Part shown: piece by piece, positions 16,577 through 25,191 of the stretch | How the letters are laid out: each line of letters starts with the position of its first letter | Numbering within the stretch: position 1 is the stretch's first letter | Origin: Bin87 sp965204685 | GTDB lineage: Bacteria > Chloroflexota > Dehalococcoidia > Lucifugimonadales > UBA3495 | NCBI GenBank assembly: GCA_965204685.1 | Contig: OZ242004.1 | Location: 3,906,001-3,970,000 of the forward strand | Direction of reading: 5' to 3' | DNA length: 64,000 bases | Notes under the pieces: model-generated | Databases searched by the model: none | Told to the model about the DNA's origin: nothing | What the model saw: the letters and a program-made list of their open reading frames with translations, nothing else | Translations under genes and position numbers: made by a program

Positions 16577-17100
16577 AGTGTCATACCTGTAGCACTTAAT
16601 GCGGTGAGCGTCTGTTTGATTATACCTTATCTCTCGGTGGACGGTCAGTTCAGCGCCAGCACCGCGCCGGCCACCACCATCCATGCCGCGTCGACTCGCC
16701 GAGCCAACCGGCGATAAGCACAGCGACGGAACAGACCTGACGCAAGGGAACGTGAGCCGGTTGGCGGGGCCGGCGCAAAGTCCCTCCCGGCGGCAACGGT
16801 CAGAAGCAGGATTTGCCGGATTTTGAGATTTTCAGGATGTTCATAAATCCCGAAAATCCGCTAATCCTGGTAATCCTGCTTCTGACAATGACCCTGCACC
16901 AGCCCGATACTGTTATCGCATTGGACTTGACGGTCATTAAAACAACGGGGATAATCCCCTGCGGTCGGGAAAGGCCCGGTCCATTGATTGAGATTCTTGC
17001 TCATATCCGTTGAGCGAGGCCACAACCCGATACGTCTGACGTTACTCCGGCATTCCATGCCGAAATCGTCGCGCCGGAAAATAGAGGAAAGGACAAGATA
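16577..17100. other. 524-bp non-coding stretch upstream of the interrupted secreted-protein gene
   Basis: I see no supportable gene here. It contains the 88-bp inverted repeat at 16799-16886 and, at its right end, the ribosome-binding region (AGAGGAAAGGA) of the 17101 start. The section 16800-17060 is A+T-rich. Confidence 0.6.
16799..16886. repeat. 88-bp inverted-repeat element (REP/MITE-like)
   Basis: Perfect 15-bp arms GTCAGAAGCAGGATT (16799-16813) and its complement (16872-16886) flank a core made of further related AGGATT/AATCC words. The arm shares GAAGCAGGATTT with the element at 41865-42025, so the two probably belong to one dispersed family. Confidence 0.7.
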
Positions 17101-17208
17101 ATGTTCAGCAGCAAGCTACGCCCCAGTCGGCTCTTCCGGGGAACGGAGCCGCTTTTCGCCGCCATGAGGGACGGGGTTTCCGGCCGGCCTGATTCCGCCC
17201 CCCCTTAG
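17101..17208 (+). pseudogene. severed 5' end of the large secreted protein gene
   Basis: ATG 17101 has a good ribosome-binding site (AAAGGA, 7 bases before) and opens MFSSKLRPSRLFRGTEPL. It reads a basic, positively charged leader until the left end of the IS4-like element, where it stops at TAG (17206-17208). On the other side of the element a signal-peptide-like hydrophobic stretch resumes without any ATG or GTG start. I infer that this is the displaced N-terminal leader of the protein now open at 18599-21565. The junction lies in a run of C residues, so exact phasing cannot be proved. Confidence 0.55.
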
Positions 17209-18534
17209 AGGGGTAGGTAAGGCCTGTTACGGGGGCGCATGATGGGTGACCGCCAAGCCTTTCTTGGGTTCCGGCCACGGTTCGGGCAGCAGCCAGACCC
17301 GGCTCCAGAGCCGTCCTTTGAGCATCAACCGGCGCAGCCAGTCAATGCCGTGGCGGATCACGCTGACGGTACGCGCGGGACGGGTACGAGGGTCCCGGTG
17401 ATCGGAAGCCAGCGCTTTGGGCGGCGCCCGCAGGTTGCCTGGGGCAATGCCGCGGTCATTGGCGTCCTCCACCCGGGTGCCGTAGGCCAGGGCCAGCAGG
17501 GTCGCCACCGACAGCACCAGCCAATGGCGGGAGACACGCGTCGGGTCGGTGCGGCGGGTCTTGTCCCACTTCCAGCCCAGGCTCTTGAGGGCCTTGAAGC
17601 CCAGTTCGATCCAGAAGCGCAGGGCGTACCAGCTGGGTCCCACCTGGTCGGGCGGCAGGTCGGTGAGGATGATCCAGGGTTCCTCCTGCCCGGCGTACCA
17701 GACCACCAGCAGGGTGCAGCGGCGTTTGGCCTTAGCGGTGCTGAAGGCGGTGCCACAGCCGGTCCAAACCGTGTCGGGACGGGAGACGAAGCGTCGCGCG
17801 GGCAATCGTTTGCCGCCGTCGGCGCAGAAGGTGATGTTGTTTCGGTAGCGCATGCAGGGGTGCCAGCCCTGGGCGCGTATTTGTTTCCACAGCTTGGGGC
17901 TGGAGATGCCCCGGTCGCAGAGGACGATTACGGTCATTCCCTCGGGGACGGCAGGGGCCAGTTCCCTGAGCAGCTCCACCGTGGGGTCCATCCAGGAGCC
18001 TTTCTGGGTGGCGCGGTGGATGCTCCAGGCCACAGGGATGGCGCAACTGCGGTAGAGGACGCTGATGACGACGGCGGTGGTCTGGTCGCCCTTGAGAGTG
18101 GGGTCAATGGCTAAGGCGAGACGTTCGGAATGCCACCAGCAGAGAACCCACCGCAGCAGCGGCGCGAAGCAGAGCGTGACATCCAGTTGGGTTTGGCAGG
18201 GGCTGGTCCGGTCGCTGCCGTCGTAGAGCCATTCACGAAGATACTGGCGGAGGCTGTTCCACCTGCCCCAGGGCGAGAGTGCCGAAGCCACGGCGTTCTG
18301 GCAGGCGCTGCCGGCCAGGATGGCCCCGCAAACCCACAACACCAGGCCGGTCAATTGTGGCCGGGAGAGGTGAGGTAAATGCGTTTCAATAGTTTGCTGA
18401 ACATGATAGGTTTCACTGGGAAGGCGCATCGAGGGTCTCCTGCATTTGGTGGTCTCACAACCAAGATGCGGGATGCCGGTGCGCCTTCCCAAGTAAAGCG
18501 CGCGCCAGTTTCAGACGTTACCTACCCCTCTAAG
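17204..18534 (-). mobile_element. IS4-family insertion sequence, apparently complete
   Basis: About 1.33 kb with 17-bp terminal inverted repeats CTTAGAGGGGTAGGTAA (17204-17220) and the exact complement at 18518-18534; similarity continues a few bases inward. It holds one transposase gene. Both flanks are runs of C, six on the left and eight on the right, so a short target duplication cannot be told apart from the homopolymer. The perfect arms and intact transposase suggest a recent insertion. Confidence 0.88.
17227..18429 (-). CDS. IS4-family DDE transposase
   Basis: A 400-residue transposase. The three catalytic acids are visible: Asp in LALAIDPTLKGD, Asp in TVIVLCDRGISSP, and Glu in the diagnostic Y-x2-R-x3-E-x6-K motif, YALRFWIELGFKALK. 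It cuts and pastes the element at its inverted repeats. I chose ATG 18429 because CAGGAG precedes it; a longer frame starts at 18492. No frameshift or stop is seen, so it could be active. Confidence 0.92.
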   Translation of the reverse strand: MRLPSETYHVQQTIETHLPHLSRPQLTGLVLWVCGAILAGSACQNAVASALSPWGRWNSLRQYLREWLYDGSDRTSPCQTQLDVTLCFAPLLRWVLCWWHSERLALAIDPTLKGDQTTAVVISVLYRSCAIPVAWSIHRATQKGSWMDPTVELLRELAPAVPEGMTVIVLCDRGISSPKLWKQIRAQGWHPCMRYRNNITFCADGGKRLPARRFVSRPDTVWTGCGTAFSTAKAKRRCTLLVVWYAGQEEPWIILTDLPPDQVGPSWYALRFWIELGFKALKSLGWKWDKTRRTDPTRVSRHWLVLSVATLLALAYGTRVEDANDRGIAPGNLRAPPKALASDHRDPRTRPARTVSVIRHGIDWLRRLMLKGRLWSRVWLLPEPWPEPKKGLAVTHHAPP

Positions 18535-18598
18535 CCCCCCCCGACCTCCAGGGGGTGGAAAGCTAACACGGGCCGCGCCGCGGCGACGGCTTTCCGCA

Positions 18599-21565
18599 TT
18601 GCTGCTGCCGGCCCTGGCCCTGCTGGCGCTGGCCGCCACTGCCGGCCTGCTCTGGCTGCCGCCGGCTGACCCGGCCCAGGCCCAGGGAGGCTCGGGCGCT
18701 AAAGTCACCGCCGGGCCGACCATCACCAGTAGCCCGCAGACCGGCGATACCTATCGGCAGGGAGAGGCCATCGCGGTCGCGGTGACCTTCAGCGAAGCCG
18801 TCACCGTCTCCGGCGAACCCCGGGTGCGCCTGGCCGTGGGCGAGCAGACGCGCTGGGCGCGCTACGTCCGTTCGGAACCGGACGGAACTCGGCTGGTCTT
18901 TGCCTACACCGTCAAGGAAAACGACCGGGACGACGACGGCGTCAGCATCAAGAAGAACGCCCTGGGACTGAACGGCGGAACCATCGCCGACGGCCAGGAC
19001 AACGCCGCGAAACTGAAAGCGCCGGCCCTGCCCGCCCAGGCCGGCCACCGGGTGGACGGGTCGCCGCCGCCCGCCATCACCGCCGGGCCGACCATCGCCA
19101 GCAGCCCGGCCAGCGGCGACTCCTACGGCAAGGACGAGGCCATCGCGGTGACCGTTACCTTCAGCGAGGCCGTCACCGTCAGCGGGGAACCCCGGGTGCG
19201 CCTGGCCGTGGGCGAGCGGACGCGGTGGGCGCGGTACGTCCGCTCAGAACAGGACGGAACCCGGCTGGTCTTTGCCTACACCGTCAAGGAAAACGACCGG
19301 GACGAGAACGGCGTCAGCATCGGCAAGAACGGGCTGGGCCTGAACGGGGGCAGCATCGCGGACGCCGACGGCAACGCGGCGCGGCTGAAGGCCCCGGCCC
19401 TGCCCGACCAGTCCGGCCACCAGGTGGACGGCTCCCCGAAGCCCGCTCAGGGTGAGCCTGCCGAACCACCCGCCGAGGGACAGCAGCAGCAGGAGTCGCC
19501 GACGCCGTCCAACCGCCCGCCGGCCTTCGCCGGGGCGAGCGTGACCCGCCGCGTGAACGAGGACGCCACGGTCGGCGCGAACGTGGGCGCGGCCATCGTC
19601 GCCACCGACGCCGACGGCGATACGTTGACCTACGCCCTCAGCGGCTCCGAGTCCTTCGCCATTGACGCATCCGGGCAGATCACCGTGCGGGCCGGCCTGG
19701 ACTACGAGACGCAGGCCAGCCACTCGCTGACCGTCACCGTCAGCGACGGCAAAAATGCCGCCGGCGAGGCCGACGCCAGCGTGGACGACACCATCGCCGT
19801 CACCGTCAGCGTGGTCAACGTGGACGAGCCGGGCCTGGCGCACCTGAGCCTGGGACCGGGCACGCCCACGTTGGGCAGCGTGCTGAGCGCCGGGCTGATG
19901 GACCCGGACGGCAGCGTGAGCGGAAAGACCTGGAGTTGGCAGCGCTCCGCCGACGGCACCACCTGGCAGGCCATTGCCGGCGCCACCAGGAACCAATACA
20001 CGCCGTCCGTGGCCGACATCGGATACTACCTGCGGGCCACCGTCGCCTACACCGACGGCCACGGTCCGAACAAGACCGCCAGCGTAGCCACCGCCGCTCC
20101 GGTGCCGGCGCCGGTGCCGGCATCGGAGAACAGCCAGCAGCAGGTGACGTCCAACCAGGGCAGCGGCCAGGCCCGGGTGCAGCGGCTGGAGATGGCTTCC
20201 ACCGGCCCCTACTACTACAACGACGTCATCAAAATCCGGGCCGTCTTCACCGGGATACCCAGCGGGCACACTCTGCTGCGGCAGACCGCCAGCCGCTCTC
20301 TGATTGACAAGATAGGCAGCAAGGACCCTGATCCGGGCACCGACGACGTTGCTATTGGGCCGCTGCCCGGAGGCTTCAGCGGCGGGAGCGCCAGCATCAG
20401 CATCAAGATCGGCAACAACACGGTCACGGCCACCGATTGCGAAATCAAGGACAACACCGTCACCTTCTGCTACCGGGTGCCGTACAGCCTCTGGGATTAC
20501 GACCCCGACGGCGTATCGGTGGACGCGGGCAGCATCCGGTTCGGCGACCGGTTCGAGGACCTGACCCTGGTGACCGCCAAGGTCGAAACAATGACCGTCG
20601 AGGCCAGTTCGTGCCGGGTTTTCGCTGGTACAAACGAATCCGATGTCGAAGTGTACGTTCCCACGTACTGCCAGATTGGGGTGCTGAAGGGACAGGTGTA
20701 CTCCGAGAACAATTATTCCACCTGCGCATCGGGCTGCACCCACCACTACCTGACCGGCATGAAGAAGATCAACGCGGCCCACAGCGGCCTGAGTTCCCCC
20801 GGCGCCAGCCACCTGGTGGACGGCCTGCGCATCCGGGACCGCGCGTCGAACAACAAAGTAGTCAAGGTCTCGATGGATAAGGCCGCCTACACCAGGCACG
20901 GCAGGAGCCACACCGCCCTGAGCGATCCTTACCTGATCCTTTACCGCGTTGGGAGCTCGGGAACGCTGACCGAGATTGCCTCGGACGATGACAGCGGCAG
21001 TGATGTCAACGCCGAGATCAAGCGGACACTGGCCCCCGGCAACTACATGGTCGAAGCGTCGGATGTGAACTCTCTGCCCGGCGGGTACAAGATGACCTTC
21101 AGAAGCAGATACAGGACAACAGTGCCCCCTCACAAACCGCTCTCCAACAGCGACGGACCCTGCCAGTACACGCTCCGCCACGAATGGTATGCTTACGAGG
21201 GCTGGTTCTACAACAGTATCGGCAGTGTTTCCTGCGACAAAAAGGCGCAATACTACTTCACGGTGTATGGCGACGGGTCGTCGTACAAGTACCCGTCGGC
21301 TCCCGGGAACCTGAGCGCCACGGCCGGAGACGGGCAGGTGACGCTAACCTGGGACCGGAAGACCAACTCGGGCATTTACGAGTGGCTGCTCTGGCGGGAG
21401 GACGACGGCAAGTGGCGTCAGATCTCCAGGGACCACGACCTGAACCGGCACGTGGTGACGGGCTTGACCAACGGCCGGACCTACAAGTTCGCCCTGAGAG
21501 CCGCCTACCAGTCCCGGGGCGCGATGGGCGTACCCTCGTCCATAGTGTCCGCAACCCCCGATTAG
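18599..21565 (+). CDS. large secreted multidomain protein (Ig-like, cadherin-like, Fn3), 5' end disrupted by the IS
   Basis: 988 residues from a TTG; no ATG or GTG is available in frame before the stop at 18494. A hydrophobic signal (LLLPALALLALAATAGLLWL) is followed by two near-identical Ig-like repeats of about 123 residues, each with VTFSEAVTVSGEPRVRLAVG. Then come a cadherin-like domain (NEDATVGANVGAAIVATDAD), an Ig-like domain with WSWQRSADGTTW, an unassigned Cys-containing region, a pre-peptidase-type domain (DPYLILYRVGS...LAPGNYMVEAS) and a C-terminal Fn3 domain (SAPGNLSATAGDGQVTLTW). This looks like a surface or adhesion protein. The missing true start probably lies at 17101, beyond the IS4 element. 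Confidence 0.8.
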   Translation: MLLPALALLALAATAGLLWLPPADPAQAQGGSGAKVTAGPTITSSPQTGDTYRQGEAIAVAVTFSEAVTVSGEPRVRLAVGEQTRWARYVRSEPDGTRLVFAYTVKENDRDDDGVSIKKNALGLNGGTIADGQDNAAKLKAPALPAQAGHRVDGSPPPAITAGPTIASSPASGDSYGKDEAIAVTVTFSEAVTVSGEPRVRLAVGERTRWARYVRSEQDGTRLVFAYTVKENDRDENGVSIGKNGLGLNGGSIADADGNAARLKAPALPDQSGHQVDGSPKPAQGEPAEPPAEGQQQQESPTPSNRPPAFAGASVTRRVNEDATVGANVGAAIVATDADGDTLTYALSGSESFAIDASGQITVRAGLDYETQASHSLTVTVSDGKNAAGEADASVDDTIAVTVSVVNVDEPGLAHLSLGPGTPTLGSVLSAGLMDPDGSVSGKTWSWQRSADGTTWQAIAGATRNQYTPSVADIGYYLRATVAYTDGHGPNKTASVATAAPVPAPVPASENSQQQVTSNQGSGQARVQRLEMASTGPYYYNDVIKIRAVFTGIPSGHTLLRQTASRSLIDKIGSKDPDPGTDDVAIGPLPGGFSGGSASISIKIGNNTVTATDCEIKDNTVTFCYRVPYSLWDYDPDGVSVDAGSIRFGDRFEDLTLVTAKVETMTVEASSCRVFAGTNESDVEVYVPTYCQIGVLKGQVYSENNYSTCASGCTHHYLTGMKKINAAHSGLSSPGASHLVDGLRIRDRASNNKVVKVSMDKAAYTRHGRSHTALSDPYLILYRVGSSGTLTEIASDDDSGSDVNAEIKRTLAPGNYMVEASDVNSLPGGYKMTFRSRYRTTVPPHKPLSNSDGPCQYTLRHEWYAYEGWFYNSIGSVSCDKKAQYYFTVYGDGSSYKYPSAPGNLSATAGDGQVTLTWDRKTNSGIYEWLLWREDDGKWRQISRDHDLNRHVVTGLTNGRTYKFALRAAYQSRGAMGVPSSIVSATPD

Positions 21566-21601
21566 CGGGCGGCCAGGCGGTCCGAACCGACCGACCGGCG
21601 A

Positions 21602-21635
21602 GGGGGCCTCCATTGCGGAGGCCCCCCTGCTTTTA
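21602..21635 (+). terminator. Rho-independent terminator after the secreted-protein gene
   Basis: A perfect 10-bp stem GGGGGCCTCC / GGAGGCCCCC with loop ATTGC, followed by CTGCTTTT. It lies 36 bases after the stop codon. Confidence 0.85.
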
Positions 21636-21671
21636 GCGTTCCGGGGCGACCCCGCATGGGGGTGCGGGGTG

Positions 21672-21918
21672 ACGTTCCTGCGCCGGGGTCACGTTCCTGC
21701 GCCGGGGTCACGTTCCTGCGCCGGGGTCACGTTCCTGCGCCGGGGTCACGTTCCTGCGCCGGGGTCACGTTCCTGCGCCGGGGTCACGTTCCTGCGCCGG
21801 GGTCACGTTCCTGCGCCGGGGTCACGTTCCTGCGCCGGGGTCACGTTCCTGCGCCGGGGTCACGTTCCTGCGCCGGGGTCACGTTCCTGCGCCGGGGTCA
21901 CGTTCCTACGCTGGGGTG
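21672..21918. repeat. 19-bp minisatellite, 13 tandem copies
   Basis: Thirteen head-to-tail copies of a 19-bp unit (ACGTTCCTGCGCCGGGGTC in one phase), twelve almost identical and the last diverged (TACGCTGGGGTG). There are no spacers, so it is not a CRISPR array. Because 19 is not a multiple of 3, every frame reads the same 19-residue periodic peptide; I regard those frames as artefacts. It lies between the terminator at 21602 and the end of the UbiA gene. Confidence 0.95.
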
Positions 21919-21997
21919 ACGAGCCGGCGGTCTCAGATGCGATGGCCCTGAGCCGGTTGGGGCTCTGGCTCGACTGATGGGTGTTGCTCTATGACCT

Positions 21998-22903
21998 TCA
22001 GTTCAGCACCAGCACCGCCCCCGCCACCACCATCCACGCCGCTATCGCCAGCAGCAGCGGCGCGTCCCGCAGCATCAGCAGCTCCGGCGACTCGGCGTCC
22101 CGGCTGTTATTCAGCAGGTACAGGTAGCGGAACAGCCCGAATATCACCAGCGGCACGGTGAGCAGCATGGTGTTGTTGTCCGGCAGGTTGTCCGCCTCCA
22201 CCGCGTACAGCGTGTAGCTAACCAGCGCCGCCGTCGCCGAGAGGATCAGCAACTGCCCGCCCAGCGGCGGAGCATAGTGCGACAGCGTGGCCCGCTGCGC
22301 CTCGGGGTCGTCTCCGGCCAGCCTGGCCTCGGCGTAACGCCGGCCGATCACGATGAACAACGCGCCCGCGGCGGTAACCGCATAGAGCCACGGCGACGGC
22401 GCCGCGCCCACCGCCACGGCTCCGGCCACCGCCCGCAGCACGTAGCCGCCGGCCACGATCATTACGTCAACCAGCGCCACCCGCTTCAGCCGCAAGGAGT
22501 AGCCCACGTTGGCGACGAGGTAGATCGCGCCGATCAGTGGCAGCGCCAGCGCCGGCGCCGATATGCCGTACAGCCCGGCCATTCCGGCGACTGCCAACAC
22601 CGCCAGCGTCGAGCCGGCCAGCCATCCCGGCACCAGCCCCGAAGCGATGGGCCGCGCCCGTTTGGTGGGATGCCGGCGGTCCGCCTCCCGGTCCGCCAGG
22701 TCGTTCAGCACGTAGACCGCCGCTGACAGCGCGCAGAACGCGGCGAAAAGCGCCGCCAGCCTGGGAATGTACGGCAGCAGCGTCCCGACGTCCCCCGGTT
22801 CCCACACCAGGTCCACCGCGAACAGCAGCGGCAGCAACACCAGCAGGTTCTTCACCCACTGCAGCGGACGGGCCGTCATCAACAGCCCGGTCAGCCGGCT
22901 CAT
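21998..22903 (-). CDS. UbiA-family prenyltransferase, decaprenyl-phosphate phosphoribosyltransferase type
   Basis: A 301-residue integral membrane protein with about eight or nine hydrophobic helices. The Mg-binding motif reads NDLADREAD and is followed by HPTKRARPIASG, the form seen in enzymes that transfer 5-phosphoribose to decaprenyl phosphate, rather than in quinone prenyltransferases. The second Asp motif is weaker (DVMIVAGGYVLRAVAGA). It could serve glycolipid or cell-wall arabinose synthesis, but the substrate is inferred. The start ATG 22903 overlaps the flippase-like gene by four bases (ATGA), so the two are coupled. Confidence 0.85.
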   Translation of the reverse strand: MSRLTGLLMTARPLQWVKNLLVLLPLLFAVDLVWEPGDVGTLLPYIPRLAALFAAFCALSAAVYVLNDLADREADRRHPTKRARPIASGLVPGWLAGSTLAVLAVAGMAGLYGISAPALALPLIGAIYLVANVGYSLRLKRVALVDVMIVAGGYVLRAVAGAVAVGAAPSPWLYAVTAAGALFIVIGRRYAEARLAGDDPEAQRATLSHYAPPLGGQLLILSATAALVSYTLYAVEADNLPDNNTMLLTVPLVIFGLFRYLYLLNNSRDAESPELLMLRDAPLLLAIAAWMVVAGAVLVLN

Positions 22904-23865
22904 GATTCCCGCGTCGCCCCGGCTTCGCCGGCCAGCGCGGTGCCGCGGCTCCGGCCGGTCCGCGCCAGCCACAACCAGGCCAACCCGCCAACGACCACCG
23001 CCAGCCAGAGGGTCGCCAGCCGGGTCAGCAGGGTCGCCAGCGCGGCGGTGGCCGCCGGCAGTCCGGCCTGACCCAGCAGGGCCACCATGCTGCCCTCGAA
23101 CCCAACCAGGCCGCCGGGCAGCGCCGTCACGGCTCCCAGCAAGGCCGCGGCCGCCGAGATCGGCAGCGCGATGCCAACCGCGACCTCATCGCCCAAGCCC
23201 CGAATGATGACCCACAGCGCCAGACCCTCCGCCGCCCACGCGAGGAAACCCAGCGCCACCGCCGCCAGCAGCAGCCGGGGCGACATCAGGCGACGCAGCC
23301 CGTCCTGCGACTGCGCCAACGGTTCGCGCCAGCGCCGCAATACCGGCAGTTCCAGCGCCTTCACTCCGTACTTTGACGCGGCCAGCAACCCCACCACCAA
23401 GCCGATAATCAGCAGACCCCCAACCGTCAGCGCAATCGGGGCTGGCAACAGCAGCACGCCGGTCAGTCCCAACAGGGCCACGGAGATGACGTCGGTCAGA
23501 CGCTCCATCACCACCGCCGGCGCCGACACCGCTACCGGCGTTCCCGTGCGCTGGTGGAGCCACACGCTTTTCAGCAGTTCCCCGACCTTGCCCGGCGTGA
23601 TCGACAAGGCCAATCCTGCCACAAACACCGGCGCGCTCACCGACGCCGGGGCGTTGATCCCCAGGGCGCGCAAGTACATCAACCAGCGCAGGTATCGCAA
23701 CCCGTAGTTGAGCACGGCCAGGCCCGCCCCCGCCGCGAACCCGGTGTATGCGGCCGGAGAATCGAACAGCGTCCGGCCCACCTGCCGAAAATCCCCGTAG
23801 GCCAGCAGCCCGCCGAAGACCGCTACCGTCAGCAGCCCCAGCAGCAGCCATCTCCGCCCGTTCAA
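22900..23865 (-). CDS. lysylphosphatidylglycerol synthase TM-region / YbhN family membrane protein
   Basis: A 321-residue polytopic membrane protein (six to eight helices) of the UPF0104/LPG-synthase-TM family: NYGLRYLRWLMYLRALGI, ALSITPGKVGELLKSVWL, VVMERLTDVISVALLG and ALPGGLVGFEGSMVALL. The family includes the flippase half of MprF and stand-alone transporters or flippases of unclear substrate. It overlaps LarB upstream and the UbiA-family gene downstream by four bases each, suggesting a joint lipid-linked function for at least the latter two. Confidence 0.85.
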   Translation of the reverse strand: MNGRRWLLLGLLTVAVFGGLLAYGDFRQVGRTLFDSPAAYTGFAAGAGLAVLNYGLRYLRWLMYLRALGINAPASVSAPVFVAGLALSITPGKVGELLKSVWLHQRTGTPVAVSAPAVVMERLTDVISVALLGLTGVLLLPAPIALTVGGLLIIGLVVGLLAASKYGVKALELPVLRRWREPLAQSQDGLRRLMSPRLLLAAVALGFLAWAAEGLALWVIIRGLGDEVAVGIALPISAAAALLGAVTALPGGLVGFEGSMVALLGQAGLPAATAALATLLTRLATLWLAVVVGGLAWLWLARTGRSRGTALAGEAGATRES

Positions 23866-24662
23866 TCCAACTCCACCCGTGCCGCCGCTTCGCTCGAACC
23901 GGAGCCGGGCTCTGACATCCGGCAGATCTGCGCCGCCAGGTAGCCCGCTCCGAACCCGTTGTCGATGTTGACCACGCCGATCCCCGGGGCGCAGGAGTTC
24001 AGCATCCCCAGCAGCGCCGCCAGACCCTGGAAACTCGCCCCGTACCCGACGCTGGTGGGCACCGCAATGACCGGTGCGGATACCATCCCCGACACTACGC
24101 TGGCCAGCGCCGCCTCCATCCCCGCAACGACGACGATGACCCGGGCTTCCTGCAACCGTTCCCGCTGCGCCAGCAGGCGATGCAGGCCCGCCACGCCGAC
24201 GTCGTTAACCCGGCCGGCCTTGCATCCCATTAGCTCCACCGTCAGCGCCGCTTCTTCCGCCACCGGCAGGTCTGCGGTGCCGCCCGTGACGATCAGCAAC
24301 CCAACGTCCTCCGGCGGCGTCATCCCTTCGTCCGGCGCCACGATGCAACGGGCCAAATCGTGGTATCGGGCGGTCGCGACCTCTGCGACCACGGCCTGGT
24401 ACACGTCGGCCCCGGCGCGGGTGACCAGCACGGGATGGCCCCGTCCGCTCATCGCCGCCACGATTCCGGCCACCTGCTCCCTGGTCTTCCCTTCCGCCAG
24501 CACCACCTCCGGCCAACCCGTCCGCAGGGGCCGGTGGTGGTCCAGCCTGGCATAACCCAGGTCCTGGTAGGGCAGGTCCCGCAGGGACTCCATCGCTCGG
24601 GATACTGTCAAACTCCCGTCCCGAACGCCCTCCAGCAGGGTTTGGAGCGCCTCCGCGTCCAA
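23862..24662 (-). CDS. larB: nickel-pincer cofactor biosynthesis protein LarB (PurE-like)
   Basis: 266 residues from a TTG that matches the usual LarB N-terminus (LDAEALQTLLEGVRDG). DLGYARLDHHRPLRTGWPEVVLAEGKT and the C-terminal PurE-like domain with LLIVTGGTADLPVAEEA and VPTSVGYGASFQGLAALLGML are typical. LarB carboxylates and hydrolyses nicotinic acid adenine dinucleotide to start synthesis of the nickel-pincer nucleotide of lactate racemase and related enzymes. larC and larE are not in this window. It starts two bases after the stop of the upstream small membrane-protein gene. Confidence 0.92.
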   Translation of the reverse strand: MDAEALQTLLEGVRDGSLTVSRAMESLRDLPYQDLGYARLDHHRPLRTGWPEVVLAEGKTREQVAGIVAAMSGRGHPVLVTRAGADVYQAVVAEVATARYHDLARCIVAPDEGMTPPEDVGLLIVTGGTADLPVAEEAALTVELMGCKAGRVNDVGVAGLHRLLAQRERLQEARVIVVVAGMEAALASVVSGMVSAPVIAVPTSVGYGASFQGLAALLGMLNSCAPGIGVVNIDNGFGAGYLAAQICRMSEPGSGSSEAAARVELD

Positions 24663-24664
24663 CG

Positions 24665-25045
24665 CTAGCCTGCCTCCGCCGGCGCTGCGGCCGGCGCCGG
24701 TCTGGCTTTCATCAGTCGATACAGCCCGCCCAACGTGCTCATGCCGGCCACGTAGGTTGCGAAAACGGCTACCGCGATCCAGGTCAAAGCCACGAACCTC
24801 CCCGGCATGGGCAGGGCCAGCGTCAATATCACCGCAATCACCGCCAGGATGATCGCCGATGCCGCGCCCACTGCCGCGCCGAATTTGGCCGCGGCAACCA
24901 GCGGCGCCGAACCGGAAGTGTCCACCGACCTGATCCCGAAGTAGGCCCCCAGAAACGGGCCGAAGGGCGCCAGCAGGAACTGCGCCACGGGGATTATGGT
25001 GCACACCAGCATGACCCCCAGGGCAGTCAGCAGGCCCCTAGCCAT
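24665..25045 (-). CDS. small integral membrane protein of unknown function
   Basis: 126 residues with three or four hydrophobic helices: LLTALGVMLVCTIIPVAQFLLAPFGPFLGAY, FGAAVGAASAIILAVIAVILTLAL, and FVALTWIAVAVFATYVAGMSTL. It has a short basic tail ending in an Ala/Pro stretch. I do not recognise the family. It precedes larB with a two-base gap. An ATG six codons upstream (25063) is an alternative start. Confidence 0.65.
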   Translation of the reverse strand: MARGLLTALGVMLVCTIIPVAQFLLAPFGPFLGAYFGIRSVDTSGSAPLVAAAKFGAAVGAASAIILAVIAVILTLALPMPGRFVALTWIAVAVFATYVAGMSTLGGLYRLMKARPAPAAAPAEAG

Positions 25046-25191
25046 CGCGGCCACGCAGATCAATACGATATTTCCGCTCCATCAACATCGGACGCCCAGT
25101 ATATCCGGTGGCCGGTACGGCTGCATCGTCGGGCGTCGCTATAATTGTTGCCGCTGTTGACCGGCGACTTTTGAGATTGGAGGCGATTGCC

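Noticed and set aside
19244..21250. Long minus-strand open frame opposite the secreted multidomain protein
   Set aside because: Low-complexity Gly/Val/Asp sequence typical of an antisense shadow; the plus strand has clear Ig, cadherin and Fn3 domains.
21672..21918. CRISPR array
   Set aside because: The 19-bp units are contiguous without spacers, and no cas genes are in the window.
21656..21977. Periodic peptide reading through the 19-bp minisatellite
   Set aside because: All frames give the same 19-residue repeat because 19 is not a multiple of 3; there is no start signal or family.
25140..25145. Promoter of the thioesterase gene
   Set aside because: TATAAT is perfect but no -35 element lies 16-18 bases upstream, so I kept it as a remark only.
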